Translations under genes and position numbers: made by a program
In this document: piece by piece, positions 1 to 7,302 of the stretch
How positions within the stretch are numbered: position 1 is the first letter of the stretch
Layout: each line of letters starts with the position of its first letter
DNA from: JBJHCA01 sp050485785
GTDB lineage: Bacteria > Bacteroidota > Bacteroidia > Chitinophagales > Saprospiraceae
Direction of reading: 5' to 3'
Assembly (NCBI GenBank): GCA_050485785.1
Contig: JBJHCA010000031.1
Coordinates: 1-35,852 of the forward strand
Length of the DNA stretch: 35,852 nucleotides
Notes under the pieces: model-generated
What the model was told of the DNA's origin: nothing
What the model saw: the letters and a program-made list of their open reading frames with translations, nothing else
Databases searched by the model: none

Positions 1-859
1 GCCCCAGTGTGCTAATGTCCTCATCTGCATCAAATCCAGGCAGGTCAGTGGCAATTTCAAACAACACGCTGCCCGGCTCTCTGAAGTAGAGGCTCTTAAA
101 GTAGTTCCGGTCAATTTGCTCTGTGATATTCAATCCGGCATCGGCAATTTCCCGGCGGATCTTCATTTGAGCTTCGTCATCAGGCACCCTGAATGCAATA
201 TGGTGCACACAACCGGCTGCTACTCTTCCCTGCTGTTCTCCCCGTGCCTGCACCAGGTCGATATACTGAGGATATTCGGTACGATCGTTCACCAGCCGGT
301 ACTGGTTAACCTCCTGCTGAAACTCTCTGTAACCCAGCAGGTGAACCAACACTTCACGCGTAGGCACTACGTCTTCCAGGGTAAGGGTGGCATGGTGAAA
401 TGGTCCCCCTGCAACTTCCGGGTCTGCAGCCGGCAATCGCTGTCCGGCCGGGAAACGGGATTCCGTCAGCTCTATTTTCAAGCCATCGTGATCGATCAGC
501 GGAATATACTTTTCACCAAACTTGGTACTGATGTTGTTGTGAATCACGCCTTCTTCTTCAAGTCGGTTTTTCCAGTATTTTAGTGAGCCTTCGGGAACCG
601 ATAAGCCCACAGCAGTCGCCATGCCGGTACCTCTTATACCGCGCCGAGCCAGCTCGTAAGGGAAAAACGTAAGCACTGTGCCCGGTGTCCCTATATGATC
701 AGCATAGTAGAGATGATATGTTCCGGGGTCGTCGAAATTGACAGTTTTTTTAACCATTCTGTAGCCCAGCAAGTCCGTATAAAACTTGTAATTTCTGGCG
801 GCCGGGCCTGCTATGGCCGTGATGTGATGAATTCCGGTGGTTCCTGTTTTTGGGCTCAT
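1..859 (-). CDS. VOC-family ring-cleaving dioxygenase, MhqO-like (3' end cut by window)
   Basis: The reverse strand is open from an ATG at 859-857 to the window edge (286 codons, no stop), so the C-terminus is missing. The protein begins MSPKTGTTGIHHITAIAG and has two vicinal-oxygen-chelate modules, each opened by a metal-ligand His motif: HHIT near residue 11 and FHHATL near residue 150; a later VHHIAFRVPDD lies near residue 230. The visible end VLFEIATDLPGFDADED is characteristic of the glyoxalase-fold dioxygenases annotated as MhqO/MhqA or 'ring-cleaving dioxygenase'. These are mononuclear metal enzymes linked to cleavage or detoxification of hydroquinone-type aromatics in Bacillus. The substrate here is inferred by family only. 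The gene is followed, on its upstream side, by a terminator for the next minus-strand gene, so it is probably transcribed separately. Confidence 0.82.
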   Translation of the reverse strand, partial: MSPKTGTTGIHHITAIAGPAARNYKFYTDLLGYRMVKKTVNFDDPGTYHLYYADHIGTPGTVLTFFPYELARRGIRGTGMATAVGLSVPEGSLKYWKNRLEEEGVIHNNISTKFGEKYIPLIDHDGLKIELTESRFPAGQRLPAADPEVAGGPFHHATLTLEDVVPTREVLVHLLGYREFQQEVNQYRLVNDRTEYPQYIDLVQARGEQQGRVAAGCVHHIAFRVPDDEAQMKIRREIADAGLNITEQIDRNYFKSLYFREPGSVLFEIATDLPGFDADEDISTLG

Positions 860-934
860 GATGTACGCTTAAACAATGCTGGAAATCTCTGCTGATATAA
901 CAATCCATGACCCAAAAGTTCACCGGATATTAAA

Positions 935-969
935 CAGGAAGGGAGTACCGAACCGGCACTCCCTTCCTG
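935..969 (-). terminator. Hairpin terminator downstream of the acidic-protein gene
   Basis: Bases 935-946 and 958-969 are a perfect 12-bp inverted repeat around an 11-base loop. Read on the minus strand it lies 28 bases after the stop of the acidic-protein gene and is followed by TTTAAT, a short U-rich tail. Read on the plus strand no T-run follows. It separates that gene from the dioxygenase gene. Confidence 0.6.
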
Positions 970-996
970 ACATTGACTGATATCTGAGCCAACCTG

Positions 997-1479
997 TTAG
1001 TTACTCTGCACCGCTGTAGGCTTCAGTTCTTCAATCCACGGCATGGCTGATTCGTCAAACATATCCTCAAAATCCTCATCCTCAGATTCATCGTCGCCTT
1101 CATCAAAATCGTCATCATCCTCCCACCACTCATCGTCATCAGCTATATCAAAGTCTTCGATATCAATATCTTCCTCCTCGAAATCGCCGTCATCGTCAAA
1201 GTCATCATCGTCAAAGTCATCGTCGTCGTCATCGAAATCTTCTTCCTCATCATCATCATCCTGAAGAACAAACGGGTTTTTCAGAATCTTTTGCATGGCC
1301 TCCTCCATCTCCTGTTTGTTGATTTGCAGCGCATCTGACGTTCCCGAAGGCAGATGTCCGATTTTCTCCAGCACACTGCAATGGCTCAATACTTCTTCAA
1401 TTATGGATTGCACACTTGAAGCGGCATCTATATTGGTAGTGAGTTTTACTACACTTCTGATTTGGTCTGACCGGTTCAT
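997..1479 (-). CDS. Small, extremely acidic protein of unknown function
   Basis: The 160-residue protein has two parts. Residues 1-72 look like an ordinary helical segment (MNRSDQIRSVVKLTTNIDAA, then a Gln/Glu/Lys-rich helix). Residues ~73-147 are almost only Asp and Glu, punctuated by regularly placed Phe/Ile/Trp (for example DDDDDDFDDDDFDDD and DDEWWEDD). It ends with a short ordinary tail (MPWIEELKPTAVQSN). There is no signal peptide or membrane segment, so it is probably cytoplasmic. Acidic tails of this kind occur in chaperones, nucleic-acid mimics and RNA polymerase-associated proteins, but nothing in the sequence selects one of these, and I do not recognise the family. The coding DNA is a near-trinucleotide repeat of GAT/GAC/GAA and may slip in replication. 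It is monocistronic, with a hairpin terminator 28 bases downstream. Confidence 0.7.
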   Translation of the reverse strand: MNRSDQIRSVVKLTTNIDAASSVQSIIEEVLSHCSVLEKIGHLPSGTSDALQINKQEMEEAMQKILKNPFVLQDDDDEEEDFDDDDDDFDDDDFDDDGDFEEEDIDIEDFDIADDDEWWEDDDDFDEGDDESEDEDFEDMFDESAMPWIEELKPTAVQSN

Positions 1480-1510
1480 AGCTCCATGGTTTTAATGGTG
1501 AATAACTGCC

Positions 1511-1542
1511 CAAATATCATGATATATATGAGCAGGTGCAAA
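1511..1542 (-). promoter_or_regulatory. Weak Bacteroidota-type promoter candidate for the acidic-protein gene
   Basis: On the minus strand TTTG (1542-1539) is followed after 20 bases by GATATTTG (1518-1511), a partial match to the -7 box TAnnTTTG. The spacing equals that of better sites in this window. The start codon lies about 32 bases further on. Confidence 0.3.
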
Positions 1543-1816
1543 TATTTTTATCCGTTTCCCCAATTTTTTTTAGCAGTTTTTGGCAGGCGAATTTTCGAAT
1601 TATTATAACACGCTGTGTGTGAACATAGCATAAATATCTTACTGCCAGGCCACTCCACTAAACCCGCGTGTTATTAATCGACATCACTGCGTAACGCAAT
1701 CACTTTCTTCCCTCAATTATTTTGCTGTATAAAGCCTGATCAAACCCCATGCCTTCAAGTCATTGTTCTATAACAACTCTCTGCTCAGGGAATACACCAC
1801 ACTACTTAATAACAGG

Positions 1817-1848
1817 TTTGGCAATAACTGCAGCATGTTATAGCTTTA
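1817..1848 (+). promoter_or_regulatory. Bacteroidota-type promoter candidate for acetoacetyl-CoA synthetase
   Basis: TTTG (1817-1820), 20 bases, then TAGCTTTA (1841-1848), one mismatch from TAnnTTTG. Transcription would start near 1855, about a dozen bases before the ATG at 1868. Confidence 0.42.
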
Positions 1849-1867
1849 CACGCCAAACTCAGCCGCT

Positions 1868-3841
1868 ATGCCTACTGATATTCTCTGGAAGCCTTCAGCA
1901 AAATTCATGAACAACAGCCGTTTAAGGCTCTTTGAGCTGTGGCTGAAGGAAAACCGAAACCTGAGCTTTCATGATTACGAATCGCTGTGGGAATGGAGCG
2001 TTAGTGATGTAGCTGCTTTTTGGGAATGTATCTGGGAATATTTTGAAGTGATCAGCCACGCCCCTTACCACCGCGTGATGAGTGACCAGAGTATGCCGGG
2101 CGTTAAATGGTTTGAAGGGGCTACGCTCAATTACGCAGAGCACATTTTCAGGCAGGCAAGCGATGAAAGGCCTGCGATACTCTATGCTACCGAACACGGA
2201 AGGGATGGCGAGATGAGCTGGGAGCAGCTGAGCCGTGCAGTAGCCTCATTTCAGCAGTGGCTGATCAGTCAGGGAGTAGGCAAAAATGACTGCGTGGTGG
2301 CGTTTTTGCCCAATATTCCCGAAGCCACCATTGCCTGGCTGGCCACCATTGGCCTGGGTGCCGTTTGGTCATCATGTTCTCCTGACTTCGGTGCTTCCTC
2401 AGTCATTGACCGTTTTGAGCAGATCAGACCCAAAGTGCTGATTACTACTGACGGTTATTTTTACAATGGCAAACCTTTCAACCGCCTTGACATTGTGCGG
2501 CAGATCAGGGAAAAGCTCGGCGATCTCAAGGCCACAGTATGCATTCCCTATTTGAATGATGCCCAAAAGCCTTTTCCTGATGATATGATACCCTGGGAGC
2601 ATACGCAACAAAAAGATATCAACAATCCAATCATTACCGAACCGCTGCTTTTTGACCATCCCATCTGGGTGCTTTACAGCTCGGGTACAACGGGTATTCC
2701 CAAAGCCATTACTCACAGCCACGGAGGAGTTTTGCTGGAACATTTGAGGTATCTGGCATTTCATAACGACTGCCATGCCGGCGAGCGTTTTTTCTGGTAC
2801 TCAACCACCGGCTGGATGATGTGGAATTTTACCCAGGCAGCTTTGCTAACAGGTGCCACCATTGTACTGTACGACGGAAGTGCTGCCTATCCCGACCTGG
2901 GAGCCATGTGGAAATTGGCCGAACGCTTTGGCATTCACCATTTTGGCACCAGTGCTCCATACCTTACCGCCTGCATGAAAAAAGGTCTTGTTCCCGGTAA
3001 AACCTACGACCTGAGCAGTTTGCGAAGCATTGGTTCAACCGGTGCCCCACTGCCTCCAGAAGCTTTTAACTGGGTTTATGATGCCGTGAAAAGCGATTTG
3101 TGGTTGTGCTCCATGAGCGGCGGCACCGATGTATGTACGGCTTTTGTTGGTGGCAGCCCTTACAAACCTGTCAGAGCCGGCGAAATCCAGTGCCGCACGC
3201 TGGGTTGCAGCCTCTATGCGCTGAATGATGATCAGGAAGCCGTAACCGGACAATTGGGTGAAATGGTGATCACCAAACCCATGCCAAGCATGCCGGTCTA
3301 TTTCTGGAATGACCCGGATATGAAGCGGTATACCGAAAGCTATTTTGAAATGTATCCCGGACTGTGGCGGCACGGTGACTGGATGAAGCTGAACGAAGAC
3401 GGCACAATGGTCATTTACGGACGATCTGATGCCACCCTCAACAGGCAGGGCGTTCGAATAGGCACGGCAGAAGTTTACCGGGCAGTAGATCAGGTGGAAG
3501 CCGTGGAAGACAGTATCATCCTGAATCTCGAACTGGATGGAGGCAGACATTTCATGCCCTTGTTCGTGAAAATGAAACCCGGTGCAACGCTGAACAATGA
3601 CATAGAAAGCGATATTAAACAAAGGCTAAAAACACAATATTCTCCCCGGCATGTCCCCGATATCATCATCAGTGTTCCGGATATCCCTTACACCATCAGC
3701 GGTAAAAAGCTGGAAGCGCCTGTCAAAAAAATTCTGATGGGCCTGCCTCCTTCCAAAGCAGCTAATAAGGATGCCCTCCGAAATCCCGGCGCATTGGAAT
3801 ATTTTATCCGCAACAGGGTTTCCATTCTGGACATGGCCTGA
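1868..3841 (+). CDS. aacS: Acetoacetate--CoA ligase (acetoacetyl-CoA synthetase)
   Basis: The enzyme activates acetoacetate with ATP and CoA to acetoacetyl-CoA (EC 6.2.1.16), feeding ketone bodies or polyhydroxybutyrate products into central metabolism in the cytoplasm. The 657-residue length is typical of the family. The N-terminal family domain (LFELWLKENRNLSFHDYESL near 20-40, then WFEGATLNYAEH near 81) precedes the adenylate-forming domain. The ATP-binding loop YSSGTTGIPKA lies at 270-280, the GRSDATLNRQGVRIGTAEVY hinge near 520, and the catalytic Lys region SGKKLEAPVKK near 611-621. WFEGATLNYAE and the long C-terminal tail distinguish it from acetyl-CoA synthetase. The gene stands alone, with a candidate promoter just upstream; no terminator was obvious in the 230 bases before gldA. 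Confidence 0.93.
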   Translation: MPTDILWKPSAKFMNNSRLRLFELWLKENRNLSFHDYESLWEWSVSDVAAFWECIWEYFEVISHAPYHRVMSDQSMPGVKWFEGATLNYAEHIFRQASDERPAILYATEHGRDGEMSWEQLSRAVASFQQWLISQGVGKNDCVVAFLPNIPEATIAWLATIGLGAVWSSCSPDFGASSVIDRFEQIRPKVLITTDGYFYNGKPFNRLDIVRQIREKLGDLKATVCIPYLNDAQKPFPDDMIPWEHTQQKDINNPIITEPLLFDHPIWVLYSSGTTGIPKAITHSHGGVLLEHLRYLAFHNDCHAGERFFWYSTTGWMMWNFTQAALLTGATIVLYDGSAAYPDLGAMWKLAERFGIHHFGTSAPYLTACMKKGLVPGKTYDLSSLRSIGSTGAPLPPEAFNWVYDAVKSDLWLCSMSGGTDVCTAFVGGSPYKPVRAGEIQCRTLGCSLYALNDDQEAVTGQLGEMVITKPMPSMPVYFWNDPDMKRYTESYFEMYPGLWRHGDWMKLNEDGTMVIYGRSDATLNRQGVRIGTAEVYRAVDQVEAVEDSIILNLELDGGRHFMPLFVKMKPGATLNNDIESDIKQRLKTQYSPRHVPDIIISVPDIPYTISGKKLEAPVKKILMGLPPSKAANKDALRNPGALEYFIRNRVSILDMA

Positions 3842-4003
3842 TTAACGCTGATACCTTACAGTTACTTAGCTATCCTGTGGTGACAGCTTTCATTTGACGG
3901 ACATAGAAGTCAAATTTTTCTCACGGTGTTCTGGTTTTTATATACCTCTTTGCCGGCTCCGCTGTGCGGGCCAAAAAGGTGCTCGCTGTACATTTGGCGT
4001 GAG

Positions 4004-4035
4004 TTTGGCTATCCCATGTCGATTTTTTAACTTTG
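4004..4035 (+). promoter_or_regulatory. Strong Bacteroidota-type promoter of the gldAFG operon
   Basis: TTTG (4004-4007), 20 bases, then TAACTTTG (4028-4035), an exact match to TAnnTTTG. Transcription would begin near 4042, 29 bases before the ATG at 4071. The site lies inside the upstream part of the longest open frame (from 3894), so it also argues that translation starts at 4071. Confidence 0.62.
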
Positions 4036-4070
4036 CCGGCGTTCAAAAACACATGCCAATTTATCGGAGT

Positions 4071-5003
4071 ATGGATATCAGGATAAGGAATCTGACCAAA
4101 CGATACGGAGAACAACTGGCCGTCAACAATATCTCTTTCGATGTGAAACCCGGTGAAATACTCGGGTTTTTGGGACCCAATGGTGCCGGGAAAACCACCA
4201 CCATGAAAACCATCACCACTTATCTGCCCGTAGAGGAAGGTGAAATCACCATTGGCGGCAGGTCAGTGCAGGATGAAGGGCCCGGGTTGCGCAAATTTAT
4301 CGGCTACCTGCCCGAACACAATCCCCTTTACACCGATATGCCGGTAATTGATTATCTGGCTTTTTGTGCAGCATTACAGGGTGTGGAAAAATCGCGCATT
4401 CCTGAACGGATCAGAGAAATGGTGCGATTGTGCGGCTTAAACAGGGAAAAGCACAAACTCATTGCTGAACTTTCCAAAGGATACAGGCAACGCGTGGGTT
4501 TGGCACAGGCCATGATCCATGACCCGGAAATCCTCATCCTGGATGAACCCACCACCGGACTCGATCCCAATCAAATTGTAGAGATCAGAGAACTGATCAA
4601 AACGCTGGGCCAGGAAAAAACCGTAATCCTGAGCACCCACATTCTGCCTGAAGTGGAAGCCACCTGTGACCGCATCATGATCATTAACCGCGGGAAAATT
4701 GTGGCCGACGGTTCAGCTGAAACCCTGAGAAAACAAGCCGAAGGGAAAGAAATAATTTCCTGTACTATCGAAGACGGCGATCCCGATGCAATCCTCCGGT
4801 CACTCAGAAGCCTGTCGGGTGTGGCAGAAGCCGAGGCCTTAACCTTGCCCGGGCGGAATGCTTTTCAGGTTACCGGTAAACCTGAAGTATCCAATAAGCG
4901 AGCGATTTTTGGCATGTGCGTGGATAACAATTGGGTACTCACCGAACTTACCACCAAAGAAACCAGACTAGAGGATATTTTCAGAAACCTAACCTTAAAC
5001 TAA
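4071..5003 (+). CDS. gldA: Gliding-motility ABC transporter ATP-binding protein GldA
   Basis: This is the cytoplasmic ATPase of the GldA-GldF-GldG ABC complex, which is required for gliding motility in Flavobacterium; the transported substrate is unknown. From the chosen ATG the protein has 310 residues. It shows Walker A GPNGAGKT at 35-42, the ABC signature LSKGY near 134, Walker B ILILDEP near 154-160 and the switch His in ILSTH (190). The open frame extends upstream to 3894. However, MDIRIRNLTKRYGE at 4071 is the normal N-terminus of the family, and a promoter match lies between the two starts. Six bases separate its stop from gldF, so the genes are co-transcribed. The family-level call as a drug/ABC-2 type ATPase is certain; the Gld assignment rests on linkage to gldF and gldG. 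Confidence 0.9.
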   Translation: MDIRIRNLTKRYGEQLAVNNISFDVKPGEILGFLGPNGAGKTTTMKTITTYLPVEEGEITIGGRSVQDEGPGLRKFIGYLPEHNPLYTDMPVIDYLAFCAALQGVEKSRIPERIREMVRLCGLNREKHKLIAELSKGYRQRVGLAQAMIHDPEILILDEPTTGLDPNQIVEIRELIKTLGQEKTVILSTHILPEVEATCDRIMIINRGKIVADGSAETLRKQAEGKEIISCTIEDGDPDAILRSLRSLSGVAEAEALTLPGRNAFQVTGKPEVSNKRAIFGMCVDNNWVLTELTTKETRLEDIFRNLTLN

Positions 5004-5009
5004 TTCTTT

Positions 5010-5726
5010 ATGCGAGCTACATGGATCATAGCCCGAAGGGAATTGCATGCCTTTTTCGACTCACTTACGGCTTACATCATGCTGGTTGCATTTCTCGGAT
5101 TTTCGGGTTTTTTCACCTGGCTTTACGGTGTTGATGTGTTCATTAGGGGTGAAGCCGATCTACGCGTCTTTTTTGGCATTGCCTACTATACGCTGTTCTT
5201 TTTTATTCCGGCCCTCACCATGAAACAACTGGCTGAGGAAAAAAAGACCGGCACGCTTGAAATGCTCGTCACCAAAGCGGTCAGGGAACGGGACATCATC
5301 TGGGGTAAATTTTTGGCCTGTCTGGGTCTGGTGGGCATTGCCCTGCTGTTCACATTCCCGTATTATCTCACCATCAGCCAGATAGGGGATGTAGATCACG
5401 GCACGGTGATTTCAGGCTATATGGGCCTCATGCTGATGAGTGCAGCGTATATTGGCATCGGGCTTTTTGCGAGCAGCATCACCAATAATCAGATTGTAGC
5501 ATTTCTGCTCGCCCTGGTTATCGGTATTTTCTTTCATTTTATATTCGATATGCTGGCAGCAGCCACTTCCGGCACCGGAGGAAGGATTTTGCAATACATT
5601 AGCATCAGTAATCACTTTGAATCCATTACCCGTGGCGTACTGGATACCCGCGACGTGCTTTATTTCCTCACCATAGCTGTGCTGAGTTCCAGCCTGGCTG
5701 AGTTTAAGATTGCTTCACGGTCTTGA
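5010..5726 (+). CDS. gldF: Gliding-motility ABC transporter permease GldF
   Basis: This 238-residue ABC-2 type membrane protein is the expected size for GldF. About six hydrophobic segments are visible: near residues 20-45, 57-74, 100-125, 135-155, 160-190 and 215-230. The cytoplasmic segment TMKQLAEEKKTGTLEMLVTKAV (near 70-91, shown here only as the start and end of the family signature) is the conserved ABC-2 permease motif. It would form the membrane channel driven by GldA, with GldG as the third subunit. The start ATG is six bases after the gldA stop, and no Shine-Dalgarno is present, as usual in Bacteroidota. The gldG start lies 17 bases after its stop. Confidence 0.9.
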   Translation: MRATWIIARRELHAFFDSLTAYIMLVAFLGFSGFFTWLYGVDVFIRGEADLRVFFGIAYYTLFFFIPALTMKQLAEEKKTGTLEMLVTKAVRERDIIWGKFLACLGLVGIALLFTFPYYLTISQIGDVDHGTVISGYMGLMLMSAAYIGIGLFASSITNNQIVAFLLALVIGIFFHFIFDMLAAATSGTGGRILQYISISNHFESITRGVLDTRDVLYFLTIAVLSSSLAEFKIASRS

Positions 5727-5743
5727 TAAAACACGACATTGCT

Positions 5744-7237
5744 ATGAACAAAACACTCACCATCCTTTTACTGACGGGCATTGCCATTTTGGTCAATATT
5801 CTTGGATCAAGGCTATACTTCCGTGCTGACCTCACCGCCGACGGCCAGTTTACTCTGAGCCAGGCTACACGGGACATACTTCACAACCTGAACGAACCAG
5901 TTACCATCAAAGCATATTTTACCGAAGGATTGCCCCCGGAGATTTCCCGGATCAGAACAGATTTCAGGGATATGCTGGTGGAATACACCTCAATTGCAAG
6001 AGGCAACATCTACTTCGAGTTTATTGATCCGTCAACGGAAGTTTTGCAAAACGAAGCCATGCAGCAGGGTGTAATGCCTCAGCAAATACGCATCAGAAAA
6101 GACAATCAGTTTGTAGCCCAGGATATTTTTCTGGGTGCCGTGCTCGAATGGCGCGACCGCACAGAAGTAATTCCGGTTATTCAACCGGGTATTGCCATGG
6201 AATATGCATTGAGTACAACCGTAAAAAAGCTGGCCAACATCAATAAACCCCACGTGGGGCTGATTCAGGGTCACAATGGCCCGGGACTCGATTACATGGC
6301 TCAGGTACGGGAAAACCTCAATGTTTTGTACAATGTGTCCTCCGTGTACCTGGGCATGGAAGGCGATGAGCTGTCAAAGTACACCACGCTGATGATTGTG
6401 GCCCCGCAAGACAGCTTTTCTCCGCGCGACATAGCACTGCTTGACAACTATATAGCTTCCGGGGGAAATCTGGTGATAGCCCTGAACCGTGTTGGTGCGG
6501 ATTTCCAGCAAATGATGGCATCACCCGTCAGCACCGGACTGGAGGACTGGCTCGAAACCAAAGGTCTGTCACTAAGACCGGAACTGATAATTGACGACCA
6601 GTGCGGATCGGTTCCGGTACAGCAGCAACGTGGAATCTTCATGGTAACCAACCAGATCAAATGCCCTTTTTTACCCGTGATCACCAATTTTGCCGATCAC
6701 CCGGTAACCCAGGGTGTTCAGCAGGTGCTGCTGCAGTTTCCAACTCCGCTTAATTTCACGGGTTCAAACCCCGGCATACAATTCACTCCACTGGCTTTTA
6801 CTTCCGGCCGGTCGGATGTTAAAACCACCCCACACATGTTTAATGTGCAGGAGTGGAATACATTTTCCTATACGCAATCAGGGCTGGTGGTTGCCGGCGT
6901 TCTGGAGTCATCCAGCCCCGAAAAAGGCAGCATTGTGGTTATTGCTGACGGCGATTTTGCCGTCAACGGCCCTCCCGGCCAGCAGCAACAGCTCAGCCCC
7001 GACAATATAAACTTGTTTGTGAACAGTGTCGACTTTCTGTCTGACGATACCGGACTCATAGAACTCAGGTCAAAACAGGTAAGATCGCGACCCATTGCCG
7101 AAATGGAATCAGCACAAAAAAACATGCTTAAGTATGCCAATTTCCTGACACCCATTGGACTGGTGGTGCTTTATGGCATTTTCCGTTCGCAGATGCGAAG
7201 AAGAACCAGAATCAAACGTATGCAACAGGAGTTCTGA
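5744..7237 (+). CDS. gldG: Gliding-motility ABC transporter auxiliary subunit GldG
   Basis: GldG is the extracytoplasmic subunit of the gliding ABC complex. The protein of 497 residues has an N-terminal membrane anchor (TLTILLLTGIAILVNILGS), then the large soluble domain of the 'ABC-type uncharacterized transport' family. That domain includes the typical QFTLSQATRDIL, VTIKAYFTEGLP and MEYALSTTVKKL motifs and a GHN segment near 190. A second membrane helix near the C-terminus (FLTPIGLVVLYGIF) precedes a basic cytoplasmic tail (RRRTRIKRMQ). An in-frame TTG at 5723 overlaps the gldF stop and would add seven residues (MIKHDIA); the ATG at 5744 fits the family better. The operon appears to end here. 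It converges on sppA, with only 65 bases between the stops and no strong terminator (a 5-bp stem at 7240-7253 is all I see). Confidence 0.9.
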   Translation: MNKTLTILLLTGIAILVNILGSRLYFRADLTADGQFTLSQATRDILHNLNEPVTIKAYFTEGLPPEISRIRTDFRDMLVEYTSIARGNIYFEFIDPSTEVLQNEAMQQGVMPQQIRIRKDNQFVAQDIFLGAVLEWRDRTEVIPVIQPGIAMEYALSTTVKKLANINKPHVGLIQGHNGPGLDYMAQVRENLNVLYNVSSVYLGMEGDELSKYTTLMIVAPQDSFSPRDIALLDNYIASGGNLVIALNRVGADFQQMMASPVSTGLEDWLETKGLSLRPELIIDDQCGSVPVQQQRGIFMVTNQIKCPFLPVITNFADHPVTQGVQQVLLQFPTPLNFTGSNPGIQFTPLAFTSGRSDVKTTPHMFNVQEWNTFSYTQSGLVVAGVLESSSPEKGSIVVIADGDFAVNGPPGQQQQLSPDNINLFVNSVDFLSDDTGLIELRSKQVRSRPIAEMESAQKNMLKYANFLTPIGLVVLYGIFRSQMRRRTRIKRMQQEF

Positions 7238-7302
7238 TTTTCAGGTTTCTGAACTACACGTGGATAACTCTTTAGTTGCTCTGCATGGGCTTTGAGTCCT
7301 CA

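Larger units (their letters stand above)
1480..1867. other. Divergent intergenic region, 388 bp
   Basis: This region lies between the starts of the acidic-protein gene (minus) and the acetoacetyl-CoA synthetase gene (plus). It is AT-rich near 1540-1640. It holds one promoter-like site for each gene, listed separately. I see no open frame of note, RNA gene or strong hairpin in the rest. Confidence 0.6.

Noticed and set aside
116..895. Plus-strand frames across the first 900 bases
   Set aside because: The minus strand encodes a recognisable dioxygenase over the whole stretch; the plus frames are shadows.
1043..1264. A plus-strand frame encoding an almost pure Ser/Lys protein
   Set aside because: It is the antisense of the Asp/Glu codons of the acidic gene (GAT/GAC read backwards gives ATC/GTC, in another frame TCA/TCG). 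Composition alone explains it, and the opposite frame has a normal N-terminal domain.
3894..4070. A longer GldA with 59 extra N-terminal residues
   Set aside because: The extension has no family resemblance and would begin upstream of an excellent promoter match.
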